Below, piece by piece: positions 24,901 to 32,804 of a stretch of DNA of 42,192 nucleotides. Within the stretch, counting starts at the first letter, position 1; every line of letters begins with the position of its first letter. The translations under genes were made by a program, and so were the position numbers. The stretch is from Mycobacterium sp. Its GTDB lineage: Bacteria > Actinomycetota > Actinomycetes > Mycobacteriales > Mycobacteriaceae. The notes beneath the pieces are model-generated. The model made no database searches. It was not told where the DNA came from and saw only the letters and a list, made by a program, of their open reading frames with translations. The stretch spans positions 1 to 42,192 of the forward strand of contig JAOPVX010000041.1 in NCBI GenBank assembly GCA_025965975.1, written 5' to 3'.

Positions 24901-26568
24901 GACATCGGCCTGCTACGTGACGGGGTCGGAGTCGCGGTGCCCGTCGGAGTGCCTGCGGCATTCACCCAATCGGTGGCCGACCCGCTCGGCGAGCTGCTTG
25001 GCCGGTACGCGCGCACGCACGGCCCGTTCACTACGCACGACACCGCTGCCCGCTTCGGCCTCGGCCTGCGAGTGACCGCCGATGTGCTGGGCCGGCTCGC
25101 CATCGATGGCCGGCTGATCCGAGGTGAGTTCACCGACTCGGCGTCTGCAGGATTGCCGGCTCCGGCCGGGGCTGGGGATCAGTGGTGTGACGCAGACGTT
25201 TTGAAGATCCTGCGTCGCCGGTCGCTGGCGGCGCTGCGGGCGCAGGTCGAGCCCGTCAGCACCGCCGCGTATGGCCGCTTCCTGCCGTCCTGGCAGCAGG
25301 TGGGATCGCACAATTTGGGAGTCGACGGCCTGGCTTCGGTGATCGATCAGTTGGCGGGAGTGCCCATCCCGGCCTCGGCGGTCGAGGCGCTGGTGTTCGG
25401 CCAGCGGGTGCGCGACTACCAGCCCGCGATGCTCGACGAGTTGCTCGCTGCGGGCGAGGTCACCTGGTCGGGGGTGGGCCAGATCGGCGGCGGCGACGGC
25501 TGGATCGCGTTTCATCCCGCCGAGTCGGCACCGTTGACGCTGGCCGTGCCGACGGAGATCGAGTTCACCGACACCCATCAAGCGATCATGGCCACGCTCG
25601 GCGGCGGAGGCGCCTTCTTTTTCCGCCAGCTCGCTGACGCCTTCTCCCTGCAGCTCGCCGACGGCGACACCGACCAGTTCAAACAAGCTCTGTGGGAACT
25701 GATTTGGGCCGGCTGGGTTACCGGCGACACGTTCGCCCCGGTGCGGGCGATCCTGGCGGGCACGCGTCGGTCGACTGGACGCCGCAGCGGCCCGGCCCAC
25801 CGGCACCGGCAACGACCGCCGCGGTTGAGCCGCTATAGCGTCGCGCATGCGCAGGCCCGCAGCTCGGAGCCGACGGTCGCCGGCCGCTGGTCGGCGTTGC
25901 CCGCCCCCGAGCCCGAGTCGACCGTGCGCGCACATTTTCAGGCCGAGCTGTTGCTCAACCGCTACGGCGTGCTGACCAAGGGCGCGGTCGCGGCCGAAGA
26001 GGTACCGGGCGGCTTCGCGATGCTGTACAAGGTGCTGACCGCGTTCGAGGACGCCGGCCGGTGCCAGCGGGGTTACTTCGTCGAGTCGTTGGGCGGTGCC
26101 CAGTTCGCGGTTGCCTCGACCGTCGACCGACTGCGGTCCTACCTCGACGGTGTCGACCCGGAGCGCAGGGAGTACCACGCGGTCGTGCTCGCCGCGGCCG
26201 ATCCCGCCAACCCGTACGGGGCCGCCCTGCCGTGGCCGTCGAGGAAGGTGGCTGACGAGGACGCGACGCACCGGCCGGGCCGCAAAGCGGGCGCCCTGGT
26301 GGCGGTGGTCGACGGTGCGCTGGCGTGGTTCCTCGAAAGGGGCGGGCGGTCGCTGCTGAGCTTCACCGACGACGCCGATGCTCATGCGGCGGCCGCGGTG
26401 GCGCTGATCGACCTCGTCGGCTCAGGGCGGATCGGTTCGCTGCTGGTCGAGAAAGTCAATGGCGTGCCGGTGCTGGAATCGGTCGCACAAGGCGAGCGCG
26501 CCGCGGTGCAGGACGCGCTGATCGGCGCCGGGTTTGCCCGCACGCCGCGAGGCCTGCGGCGCCGTTGA
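21982..26568 (+). CDS. lhr: ATP-dependent helicase Lhr
   Basis: The 1528-residue superfamily-2 helicase unwinds RNA:DNA and DNA duplexes 3' to 5' and belongs to the mutagen-response group in mycobacteria. Walker A is IAPTGSGKT (residues 49-57), motif II is VDEVHAV, motif III is LSATVR, and the second RecA domain has VFANSRRLAERLTSRLN and QRIGRAGHQ. The long C-terminal part contains the winged-helix and Lhr-specific domains, which are complete. ATG 21982 is the only start with the usual N-terminus. An SDR gene follows at 39 bases, then nei at 3 bases, so this is probably an operon with DNA repair content. Confidence 0.97.
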   Translation: MSSTPADPLSPFSTLTREWFTGTFAAPTAAQAEAWSAIAGGDNTLVIAPTGSGKTLAAFLWAIDRLASSEPRPATAGTRVLYISPLKALAVDVERNLRTPLTGIGRVAERRGVPAPDISVGVRSGDTPPARRRELITRPPDILITTPESLFLMLTSAARETLAEVQTVIVDEVHAVAGTKRGAHLALSLERLDQLLATPAQRVGLSATVRPPEEVARFLSGQARTTIVAPPAAKTFDLSVQVPVPDMANLENNTIWPDVEARIVDLIEAHRSSIVFANSRRLAERLTSRLNEIHAERSGIELPAGRNAAVGGGSPAQLMASGQAFGAEPLLARAHHGSVSKEQRAQVEDDLKSGRLRAVVATSSLELGIDMGAVDLVIQVEAPPSVASGLQRIGRAGHQVGEISQGVLFPKHRTDLIGCAVTVQRMLSGEIETMHVPTNPLDVLAQHTVAACALEPLDADHWFDAVRRSAPFATLPRSAFEATLDLLSGKYPSTEFAELRPRLVYDRDAGTLTARPGAQRLAVTSGGAIPDRGLFTVYLATDSEKPSRVGELDEEMVYESRPGDVISLGATSWRITEITHDRVLVIPAPGQPARLPFWKGDSVGRPAELGAAVGALTGELARLGRDEFVDRCRAMGFDEFASDNLWQLLDDQRQATGTVPSDTTLVVERFRDELGDWRVILHSPYGLRVHGPLALAVSRRLRERYGIEEKPTASDDGIIVRLPDTEDTAPGADLFVFDADEIEPIVTAEVGGSALFASRFRECAARALLLPRRHPGKRSPLWHQRQRAAQLLDVARKYPDFPIVLEAVRECLQDVYDVPALTELMHRVAQRRLRVVEVETATPSPFAASLLFGYVGAFMYEGDSPLAERRAAALSLDSVLLAELLGRVELRELLDPQVIATTAQQLQHLSSDRLARDAEGVADLLRVLGPLTEQEIAERCTTKEVGGWLDGLQAAKRALTVSFGGQAWWVAVEDIGLLRDGVGVAVPVGVPAAFTQSVADPLGELLGRYARTHGPFTTHDTAARFGLGLRVTADVLGRLAIDGRLIRGEFTDSASAGLPAPAGAGDQWCDADVLKILRRRSLAALRAQVEPVSTAAYGRFLPSWQQVGSHNLGVDGLASVIDQLAGVPIPASAVEALVFGQRVRDYQPAMLDELLAAGEVTWSGVGQIGGGDGWIAFHPAESAPLTLAVPTEIEFTDTHQAIMATLGGGGAFFFRQLADAFSLQLADGDTDQFKQALWELIWAGWVTGDTFAPVRAILAGTRRSTGRRSGPAHRHRQRPPRLSRYSVAHAQARSSEPTVAGRWSALPAPEPESTVRAHFQAELLLNRYGVLTKGAVAAEEVPGGFAMLYKVLTAFEDAGRCQRGYFVESLGGAQFAVASTVDRLRSYLDGVDPERREYHAVVLAAADPANPYGAALPWPSRKVADEDATHRPGRKAGALVAVVDGALAWFLERGGRSLLSFTDDADAHAAAAVALIDLVGSGRIGSLLVEKVNGVPVLESVAQGERAAVQDALIGAGFARTPRGLRRR

Positions 26569-26607
26569 CAGGGAACATCCGGCGCTCGGATATCGTTCGG
26601 TAGGCGC

Positions 26608-27555
26608 ATGACTTCCCACATCACGACACCCTTCGGTGCCGAATCGACCGCCGCCGACGTCATCGCCGGAGTCGACCTGAACGGCAAGACCGCGATCGTC
26701 ACCGGCGCATCCTCGGGCATCGGCGTGGAGACCGCTCGGGCGCTTGCCGGCGCAGGCGCGGCCGTTACGCTGGCGGTCCGCGACACCGCTGCAGGAGACC
26801 GCGTCGCCGCCGAGATCCGCGCGGGCACGGGCAACACGTCGGTCAGTGTCGGCGCTCTCGACCTGTCCGACCTGACAAGCGTCGCCGCATTCGTCCGGGC
26901 CTGGACCGGACCGCTGGACATCCTCGTCGCCAACGCCGGGGTGATGGCCATTCAAGAACTCACCATGTCGCCCAGCGGAAATGAAATGCAATTCGCCACA
27001 AACCATCTCGGCCACTTCGCGCTGGCAGTCGGTCTGCACGACGCGCTGGCCGATGCGGGATCGGCGCGGATCGTGTCGGTCAGCTCCAGCGGGCACCTGC
27101 GTTCGCCGGTGGTGTTCGACGACATCGACTTCGCGTTCCGCGACTACGACCCCTTCGGCGCCTACGGTCAGTCCAAGACCGCGAATGTGCTATTCGCCGT
27201 GGAGGCCACCCGCCGGTGGGCCGACCACGGCATCACGTCGAACGCGTTGATGCCAGGCGGAATCCTGACCCCTCTGCAGCGCCACCTGCCTCCGGACTAC
27301 GGCAAGCAGGCCGAAGAGCGGTTCCGAAAGGCCGGCTCACGGTTGAAGACGGTCGAACAAGGCGCCGCGACGTCAGTTCTGCTGGCCGCCTCGCCGCTGC
27401 TCGACGGGATTGGCGGCCGGTACTTCGAAGACTGCAACGAGGCGCCGGTCGTGCTCCGCCGTTCCGAGACGACGATCGCCGGTGTCGCTCCGTATGCGCT
27501 CGACCCCGCCAATGCCGAACGGCTGTGGGAACTTTCCTCGAAGCTGATCGGATAA
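26608..27555 (+). CDS. Short-chain dehydrogenase/reductase, retinol-dehydrogenase-like
   Basis: The 315-residue protein has the cofactor motif TGASSGIGVETARAL (TGxxxGxG), NAGVMA, and the catalytic YGQSKTAN (YxxxK) preceded by the serine in VSVSSSGH. Its C-terminal extension and the GHFALAVGLHDAL block resemble the WWOX/retinol-dehydrogenase-like group. The substrate is unknown. It lies between lhr and nei, where M. tuberculosis has no gene, so it was inserted into that operon in this lineage (or lost in the other). The ATG at 26608 is the natural start. Confidence 0.9.
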   Translation: MTSHITTPFGAESTAADVIAGVDLNGKTAIVTGASSGIGVETARALAGAGAAVTLAVRDTAAGDRVAAEIRAGTGNTSVSVGALDLSDLTSVAAFVRAWTGPLDILVANAGVMAIQELTMSPSGNEMQFATNHLGHFALAVGLHDALADAGSARIVSVSSSGHLRSPVVFDDIDFAFRDYDPFGAYGQSKTANVLFAVEATRRWADHGITSNALMPGGILTPLQRHLPPDYGKQAEERFRKAGSRLKTVEQGAATSVLLAASPLLDGIGGRYFEDCNEAPVVLRRSETTIAGVAPYALDPANAERLWELSSKLIG

Positions 27556-27558
27556 CGC

Positions 27559-28320
27559 ATGCCCGAGGGCGATACTGTCTGGCACACCGCCACCATTCTG
27601 CGCGACGCACTGACCGGAAGAGCCCTCACCCGCTGCGACATCCGGGTGCCGAAATACGCCACCGTCGACCTGACCGGGCAGGTCGTCGACGAGGTCATCA
27701 GCCGCGGCAAGCACCTGTTCATCCGCGTCGGCGATGCCAGCATCCACTCGCATCTGAAGATGGACGGCAGCTGGAAGGTCAACCCGGTCAGCAACCCGAG
27801 CCGGGCAGGCCATCGCATCCGGATCATCCTGGAGGCAGGCGATATTCAAGCCGCCGGTATCGACCTCGGCGTGCTCGAGGTCCTGGAGCGCGACCACGAC
27901 ATGGATGTCGTTGCCCATCTTGGACCCGACCTGCTCGGCATCGACTGGGATCCGCGCACCGCGGCGGCCAACCTGACCGCCGACCCGGACCGGGGGCTGG
28001 CTGAGGCGTTACTCGATCAACGCGTGATGGCCGGTGTCGGCAACGTGTACTGCAACGAACTGTGCTTCGTCACGGGACATCTGCCGACGGCGCCTGTCAG
28101 CGCCGTCAACGATCCGCTACGGATGGTTCAGCGAGCGCGGGACATGTTGTGGCTCAATCGGTCCCGGTGGAACCGAACGACAACCGGCGACACCCGCGGC
28201 GGCCGCGACCTGTGGGTCTACGGCCGCGACGGAAAGCCGTGTCGCCGCTGCGGCACCGCGATCAAGCGGGACGGCAGCGGCGACCGGGTCAGATACTGGT
28301 GCCCTAACTGCCAGCAGTAG
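27559..28320 (+). CDS. nei: Endonuclease VIII (Nei), formamidopyrimidine-glycosylase family
   Basis: Nei excises oxidised pyrimidines and cuts the abasic site. The 253-residue protein begins MPEGDTVWH, with the catalytic proline and glutamate directly after the removed Met. It carries the conserved lysine in SRGKHLF, the GVGNVYCNE helix-two-turn-helix region, and the C-terminal zinc finger [10 protein letters not shown]...YWCPNC. Its start lies 3 bases after the SDR stop. The 3' end overlaps the convergent desaturase gene by 17 bases. It corresponds to Rv3297. Confidence 0.95.
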   Translation: MPEGDTVWHTATILRDALTGRALTRCDIRVPKYATVDLTGQVVDEVISRGKHLFIRVGDASIHSHLKMDGSWKVNPVSNPSRAGHRIRIILEAGDIQAAGIDLGVLEVLERDHDMDVVAHLGPDLLGIDWDPRTAAANLTADPDRGLAEALLDQRVMAGVGNVYCNELCFVTGHLPTAPVSAVNDPLRMVQRARDMLWLNRSRWNRTTTGDTRGGRDLWVYGRDGKPCRRCGTAIKRDGSGDRVRYWCPNCQQ

Positions 28321-29431
28321 CAGCGGAGCGCGACGGCAGCGCCAGTTTGACGATCTTGCGCACCACGGTGCCGAACTGGCGCGGAAGCGACCCGCTGTTG
28401 TACGGGACTGCGTAGCGCTTGCAGATCTCCCGTACCTCGGTCGCGATCTCGGCATGGCGGTGTGCCGGGATGTCCGGGAACAGATGGTGCTCGATCTGGA
28501 ACGACAGGTTGCCGCTCAAGATGTGAAAGAGCTTGCCGCCGGTCAGGTTTGCCGAGCCGAGGACCTGACGGAAGTACCACTGGCCGCGGGTCTCGGCCTT
28601 GGTCTCCTCGATGGAGAACTCCTGGACGTCCTCGGGGAAGTGACCGCAGAAGATGATCATGTACGACCACACATTGCGAATGAGGTTGGCCGTCAGGTTG
28701 CCGGCGAACACCCACGGGGCGAACGGGCCGGACAGCAGCGGGAATGCCACGTAGTCCTTGAGCGTCTGCCGCTTGGTCTTACGCCAGATGCCGTTGAGGA
28801 TCTCGCGCTTGTCGGCCAGCGTGATCTCGCCGGCGCGAATACGCTCCGTCTCCAGTTCGTGCAGTGCGACGCCGTACTGGAACAACACCATCAGCAGGAA
28901 CGCGTATACCGGGTTGCCGAGGAAGTACGGGCGCCACCGCTGGTCCTCGCTCATCCGCAGGAGGCCGTAGCCGATGTCGCGGTCCATGCCAACGATGTTG
29001 GTGTAGGTGTGGTGCATGTAGTTGTGCGAATGCCGCCACTGGTCAGCCGGGCACGCGGTGTCCCATTCGAACGTCTTGCTCGACAACGCCGGGTCGCCCG
29101 TCCAGTCGTACTGGCCGTGCATGACGTTGTGGCCGATCTCCATGTTGTCGAGGATCTTCGACAAGCCCAGCATCGCCGTTCCGGCGAGCCAGAAGGGCGC
29201 GAAGATGCCGCCGAACAGCATCGCACGCCCGGTGACCTCTAAACCACGCTGCGCCTTGATGATCCGGCGGATGTACGTGGTGTCGCGTTCACCCAGGTCG
29301 GCGATCACGCGTTCCTTCAACCCGTCGAGTTCGCGGCCGAACGCGTCGGCTTGCTCGGGGGTCATCGTGACGGTTGTGCCGGCCACGGTTTTCGAGATGG
29401 ACTTCTGCGGGGCCAAGGTGGTGACAGTCAT
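28304..29431 (-). CDS. desA3: Stearoyl-CoA delta-9 desaturase, DesA3 type
   Basis: The 375-residue membrane diiron enzyme inserts a double bond into saturated acyl-CoA to make oleoyl-type products. The three histidine boxes are present: [17 protein letters not shown] and QIEHHLFP, and four hydrophobic stretches fit the fatty-acyl desaturase fold. The ATG at 29431 has AAGGAG 6 bases upstream. It follows the reductase gene by 16 bases, as desA3 follows Rv3230c in M. tuberculosis, where the pair is a two-component desaturase system. Control by the divergent FabR-like regulator at 30573 is likely. Its 3' end overlaps nei by 17 bases. Confidence 0.93.
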   Translation of the reverse strand: MTVTTLAPQKSISKTVAGTTVTMTPEQADAFGRELDGLKERVIADLGERDTTYIRRIIKAQRGLEVTGRAMLFGGIFAPFWLAGTAMLGLSKILDNMEIGHNVMHGQYDWTGDPALSSKTFEWDTACPADQWRHSHNYMHHTYTNIVGMDRDIGYGLLRMSEDQRWRPYFLGNPVYAFLLMVLFQYGVALHELETERIRAGEITLADKREILNGIWRKTKRQTLKDYVAFPLLSGPFAPWVFAGNLTANLIRNVWSYMIIFCGHFPEDVQEFSIEETKAETRGQWYFRQVLGSANLTGGKLFHILSGNLSFQIEHHLFPDIPAHRHAEIATEVREICKRYAVPYNSGSLPRQFGTVVRKIVKLALPSRSAATAGS

Positions 29432-29447
29432 GTCGAACTCCTTTCGA

Positions 29448-30503
29448 TTACAGCGCGATGTCGACGTCGCCGACGGGCACGGACACGCAGATCTGCACGT
29501 CCTCCGCCTCAGTGCTCGACATCGCGCCGGTGGTTAGGTTTTTCACCACGCCGCTGGTTTTGCGGAGGGTGCAGGTGTGACAGATGCCCATCCGGCATCC
29601 GCTTTCCGGCTTGAGGCCTGCGGCCTCGGCCTGCTCGAGCAGCGAGCGGCCATCGTCAGTGACGGCAACGCCGCTGTCGGCGAAGGCAATGCGTCCGCCC
29701 GACGGTTCGGACGGCACTTCGAAGACCGGCGGCACGAAGCTCTCCCAGTTCGCATCCGCGCAGTGCTTGCGCACCGCCTCGACGAGTGCGGGCGGGCCGC
29801 ACACATACACCGCGTCTGGGGAGGGCATGGCGGTGGCGAGGTGATCCGCACCGAAGTAACCGTCCAGGTCGCCCTCCTCGGGTGAACGGGTGTAACTGTG
29901 CAGCACCCGCACACCGGCCATGGCGGCGAGTTCATCGCGGTAGCAGGCTTCCTGTCCGCTGCGCGCGTAGTGGATGAAGGCGATCTCGCGGTCGGACCCC
30001 TCGGCACGCATCGTCCGCAGCATCGACATCACCGGGGTGATGCCGCTGCCGCCGGACACGAACAGGATCCGACCCGGCCGGACGTCCGGCAGGACGAAGT
30101 CGCCGCCGACCGAGTCGAGGCCGACCACCATGCCGGGCCGCGCGTGCTCGTAGAGGTAGTTGGAGACCAGGCCGCCATCGTGGCGGCCCACGGTCAGTTC
30201 GATGTGCGGGGCGCCCTCGGCGCTGGCAGGTGAGTAGGGCCGGGTGCGCCGGCGGCCGTCGATCTCGACGGTGAGATTGATGTGCTGGCCGGCGCGAAAG
30301 CCGGCGAATGCCCGGTTGGGCTCCAGGATCAGTGTGGCGCTGCGAGGGGTCTGCCGGCGCACCGCGATCACCTTCGCGCGGGCGTCGGCCAGCGTCCAGG
30401 TTGGGGTGACGAGTTCGGTGTAGCGGTCGACGCCGTGTGGCCCCGTAAGGAGGTCCACCAGCGGCGACGCCAACACCCGCTTCGTCAAAGTTTGAGTGAA
30501 CAT
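29448..30503 (-). CDS. Desaturase-linked ferredoxin reductase (Rv3230c type)
   Basis: The 351-residue protein supplies electrons to the desaturase. The N-terminal part is a ferredoxin-reductase FAD domain (RTRPYSPAS for FAD, about residues 85-93), then the NAD(P)H domain (LFVSGGSGITPVMSML), then a C-terminal plant-type 2Fe-2S domain with cysteines in CRMGICHTC and QICVSVP. The start is the ATG at 30503, giving MFTQTLTKRVLASPL; the longer frame crosses the promoter region. It heads the reductase-desaturase operon and is divergent from a FabR-like regulator with 69 bases between starts. Confidence 0.92.
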   Translation of the reverse strand: MFTQTLTKRVLASPLVDLLTGPHGVDRYTELVTPTWTLADARAKVIAVRRQTPRSATLILEPNRAFAGFRAGQHINLTVEIDGRRRTRPYSPASAEGAPHIELTVGRHDGGLVSNYLYEHARPGMVVGLDSVGGDFVLPDVRPGRILFVSGGSGITPVMSMLRTMRAEGSDREIAFIHYARSGQEACYRDELAAMAGVRVLHSYTRSPEEGDLDGYFGADHLATAMPSPDAVYVCGPPALVEAVRKHCADANWESFVPPVFEVPSEPSGGRIAFADSGVAVTDDGRSLLEQAEAAGLKPESGCRMGICHTCTLRKTSGVVKNLTTGAMSSTEAEDVQICVSVPVGDVDIAL

Positions 30504-30510
30504 ATGTACA
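30497..30510. promoter_or_regulatory. Near-palindrome centred on the reductase start codon
   Basis: TGAACATATGTACA is symmetric except at one base pair and contains ACATATGT exactly. It spans the ATG of the reductase gene at 30503-30501. It could be an operator for the divergent TetR protein or simply reflect chance around the start. Confidence 0.35.
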
Positions 30511-30559
30511 CCGTGCGTCACGTATCTGCGGGATGTCAATCGATCAGAGCAGGTTGTGG

Positions 30560-30577
30560 TAGGTTTCACAAAGTGAA
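30560..30577 (+). promoter_or_regulatory. Leaderless promoter and operator of the FabR-like regulator
   Basis: TAGGTT (30560-30565) ends 7 bases before the GTG at 30573. TTCAC-AAA-GTGAA (30565-30577) is a perfect palindrome that includes that GTG. A protein bound there would block its own start. Confidence 0.55.
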
Positions 30578-31268
30578 CGACCGTACGCCGAGTTCACGGC
30601 AACACCGCACGTCGGCGCGTTCGAGCCGCTCCGGCTCGTCGCGGTCCCGCGACACGCTGTCCCGTGAGGAGCGCAAGGAGGCCACCCGGCGGGCCATCGT
30701 CGCGGCGGCGCTGAAGCTGCTCGAGGATCGCAGCTTCGCGGCGCTGAGCCTGCGCGAGGTCACGCGCGAGGCGGGCATCGTGCCCGCGGCCTTTTATCGC
30801 CACTTCGAGTCGATGGAGGCACTCGGCCTGGTGCTCATCGACGAGTCCTTCCGCGCGCTCCGCGACATGTTGCGTAGCGCGCGCGCCGGCAAGCTCGATC
30901 CCAACCGCGTCATCGAGTCGTCGGTCGACATTCTCGTCGGCGGCGTCAACGAGCGCCGTGAACACTGGCGCTTCATCGGGCGTGAGCGCTCCAGCGGCGT
31001 GACGGTGTTGCGCTATGCAATCCGCACCGAAATCCGGTTGATCACTTCGGAGCTGGCGATCGACCTGGCACGGTTTCCCGGGCTGAACACCTGGAGCAGT
31101 GAGGACCTCAATATCCTGGCCAGCCTGTTCGTGAACTCCATGATCGTGATCGCCGAGGCCATCGAGGACGCCAACGATGCGGCGGCGATCGACGAGATCA
31201 AGCGCACGGCGGTCAAGCAGCTGCGGATGATCGCCGTCGGCGTCAGCGGGTGGCGCAGCGCAGGTTAG
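30573..31268 (+). CDS. FabR/DesT-like TetR-family regulator of desaturation
   Basis: The 231-residue protein starts with a Ser/Arg-rich, probably disordered segment (residues 1-33), followed by the helix-turn-helix SREERKEATRRAIVAAALKLLEDRSFAALSLREVTREAGIVPAAFYRHF. The pattern of FYRHFxxMxxLGLxxxDES and FxxRERSSG is that of FabR of E. coli and DesT of Pseudomonas, which sense the saturated/unsaturated acyl-CoA ratio. Divergent location from a desaturase-reductase pair fits exactly. The GTG at 30573 has a -10 box and a palindrome on it. The next gene, an enoyl-CoA hydratase, starts 10 bases after its stop. Confidence 0.88.
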   Translation: MNDRTPSSRQHRTSARSSRSGSSRSRDTLSREERKEATRRAIVAAALKLLEDRSFAALSLREVTREAGIVPAAFYRHFESMEALGLVLIDESFRALRDMLRSARAGKLDPNRVIESSVDILVGGVNERREHWRFIGRERSSGVTVLRYAIRTEIRLITSELAIDLARFPGLNTWSSEDLNILASLFVNSMIVIAEAIEDANDAAAIDEIKRTAVKQLRMIAVGVSGWRSAG

Positions 31269-31278
31269 CGTGTCGCAC

Positions 31279-32061
31279 ATGCCGCATCTCCAATTGACCT
31301 ACCCGCGACCCGACATCGCCGTGATGACACTGAACCGGCCGGACAAACTCAACGCGCTGAACTACGAGCTCGTCGAGGAGCTGCACGCCGCCCTCGACGG
31401 AATCGGCGCCAACAACGACAGCCGGGTCGTGGTACTCACCGGGGCCGGGCGGGGTTTCTGCTCAGGTCTGGACCTGACCGATCCGAATCCGGCGCAGGCG
31501 GGTGGCGGCACGGAGTTCCCGCGGTCAGGCATGCGCTGGCAGGAGCGCATCGCGAACCTCACTGCCCGGATACATCGGCTAAGGCAACCGGTGATCGCGG
31601 CGGTCAACGGTCCCGCCTACGGCGGAGGCTTCGGCATCGCGCTGGCCTGCGATATCCGGGTCGCCTCCGAGTCGGCGCGCTTCTGCACGCAGTTCATCAA
31701 GCTCGGCCTCGGCGGCTGCGACATCGGGGTCAGCTACACGCTGCCGCGCATCGTCGGCGCCGGCCCGGCGTTCGACCTGATCCTGACCGCGCGAGTGGTC
31801 GACGCCGACGAGGCGCTGCGGTTGGGCATCGTCTCGCGGTTGTCAGGCTCGGTGCTCGACGACGCGCTCGAGATTGCCGAAATGCTGTGCGGATACGGCA
31901 AATTCGGACTCGAGTCGACCAAACAGGTGTTGTGGGCGAACCTCGAGGCGTCCAGCCTTGAGGCGGCGCTGCACGTGGAGAACCGTAGTCAGATCCTGGC
32001 GTCGACCAGCGGGGAGATGCTCGAGGCGGCTAACGCGGCGTTCCACCGCCGTCAGCGATGA
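31279..32061 (+). CDS. Enoyl-CoA hydratase/isomerase family protein
   Basis: The crotonase-fold protein (260 residues) carries the oxyanion-hole segments AGRGFCSGLDL (about residue 62) and VNGPAYGGGFGIALACD. In the second hole the catalytic Glu-type position reads LGLGGCDIGVSY, with Asp and Gly instead of the usual hydratase glutamate, so dehydratase or isomerase activity rather than classical hydratase activity is possible. I chose the ATG at 31279 because TAGCGT lies 7 bases upstream; the GTG at 31270 is an alternative. It overlaps the convergent SDR gene by 32 bases. The preceding regulator is in the same direction. Confidence 0.85.
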   Translation: MPHLQLTYPRPDIAVMTLNRPDKLNALNYELVEELHAALDGIGANNDSRVVVLTGAGRGFCSGLDLTDPNPAQAGGGTEFPRSGMRWQERIANLTARIHRLRQPVIAAVNGPAYGGGFGIALACDIRVASESARFCTQFIKLGLGGCDIGVSYTLPRIVGAGPAFDLILTARVVDADEALRLGIVSRLSGSVLDDALEIAEMLCGYGKFGLESTKQVLWANLEASSLEAALHVENRSQILASTSGEMLEAANAAFHRRQR

Positions 32062-32800
32062 CGACCTGCCCGGTGATGTAGCTGCCGGCGTCCGACGCCA
32101 ACAGCAATGCGGCGCCGACCATTTCGTCGGACGAGGCCAGCCGCTTCATCAGCGTCAAGCCGACCATGTAGTCGATCGCCTCTTGCGGGTTGCTGCGCAT
32201 CATGTCGGTGTCGACGGGTCCTGGCGCGAGCGCGTTGACCCGGATGCCCAGTGGCGCGAACTCGGCGGCCATCGACCGGGTGACCGACATCAGCGCGGCC
32301 TTACCAGAGGCGTAGATCGACAGCGCCGGAGCGAAGCTGAACGCGCCGACCGACACCATGTTCAACACCGCGGCCGCCGCGCTCTTCTTCAGATACGGCA
32401 GCGCATGCTGGACCAGAAACACCGGGCCGCGCAGGTTCACCTCGTACGACTTCGCCCACGCTTCGGGTGTCGTCTGCCCCAGCGGCTGCGCGAGCGCGTT
32501 GGCGGCGTTGTTGACCACGACGTCGATGCCGCCGAACTCGTCGACGGTCCGCTGCACCAGGGCACCGAGATCGTCGACGTTGCCGCTGTGCGTGGGCACG
32601 CCGATTGCTGCTCCGCCGAGTCCGCGCAGATGCTCGGCGGCCTGCTCGCAGGCGTCGGGTTTGCGGCTGGCCACCACCATGTTCGCGCCGGCCAGCACGA
32701 AGCCTTCTGCCAGTGCGAGGCCGATGCCTCTGGTGCCGCCCGTGACGATGACGGTGCGGCCGGTCATGTCGAACAGACGGTCAAATGATGGGCGATCCAC
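32030..32800 (-). CDS. SDR-family oxidoreductase (3-oxoacyl-ACP reductase / dehydrogenase-like)
   Basis: This 256-residue classical SDR has VTGGTRGIGLALAEGF, VVNNAANAL, the serine in LNMVSVGAF and the YASGKAAL (YxxxK) pair; the C-terminal GPVDTDMM and GQVVIADGG match the family. It reduces or oxidises a hydroxy/oxo group with NAD(P)H; the substrate is not clear. GTG at 32800 starts MDRPSFDRLFDMTGR, the form usual in mycobacteria, and the longer frame overlaps the neighbour gene. It is second in a tail of genes read leftward (34240 to 32030), which also contains an NmrA-like protein and a DUF1330 protein. Confidence 0.9.
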   Translation of the reverse strand: MDRPSFDRLFDMTGRTVIVTGGTRGIGLALAEGFVLAGANMVVASRKPDACEQAAEHLRGLGGAAIGVPTHSGNVDDLGALVQRTVDEFGGIDVVVNNAANALAQPLGQTTPEAWAKSYEVNLRGPVFLVQHALPYLKKSAAAAVLNMVSVGAFSFAPALSIYASGKAALMSVTRSMAAEFAPLGIRVNALAPGPVDTDMMRSNPQEAIDYMVGLTLMKRLASSDEMVGAALLLASDAGSYITGQVVIADGGGTPR

Positions 32801-32804
32801 GCGG

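Noticed and set aside
24913-26385. 490-aa minus-strand open frame within lhr
   Set aside because: Arg/Gly/Gln-rich shadow of the helicase gene with no domain signature.
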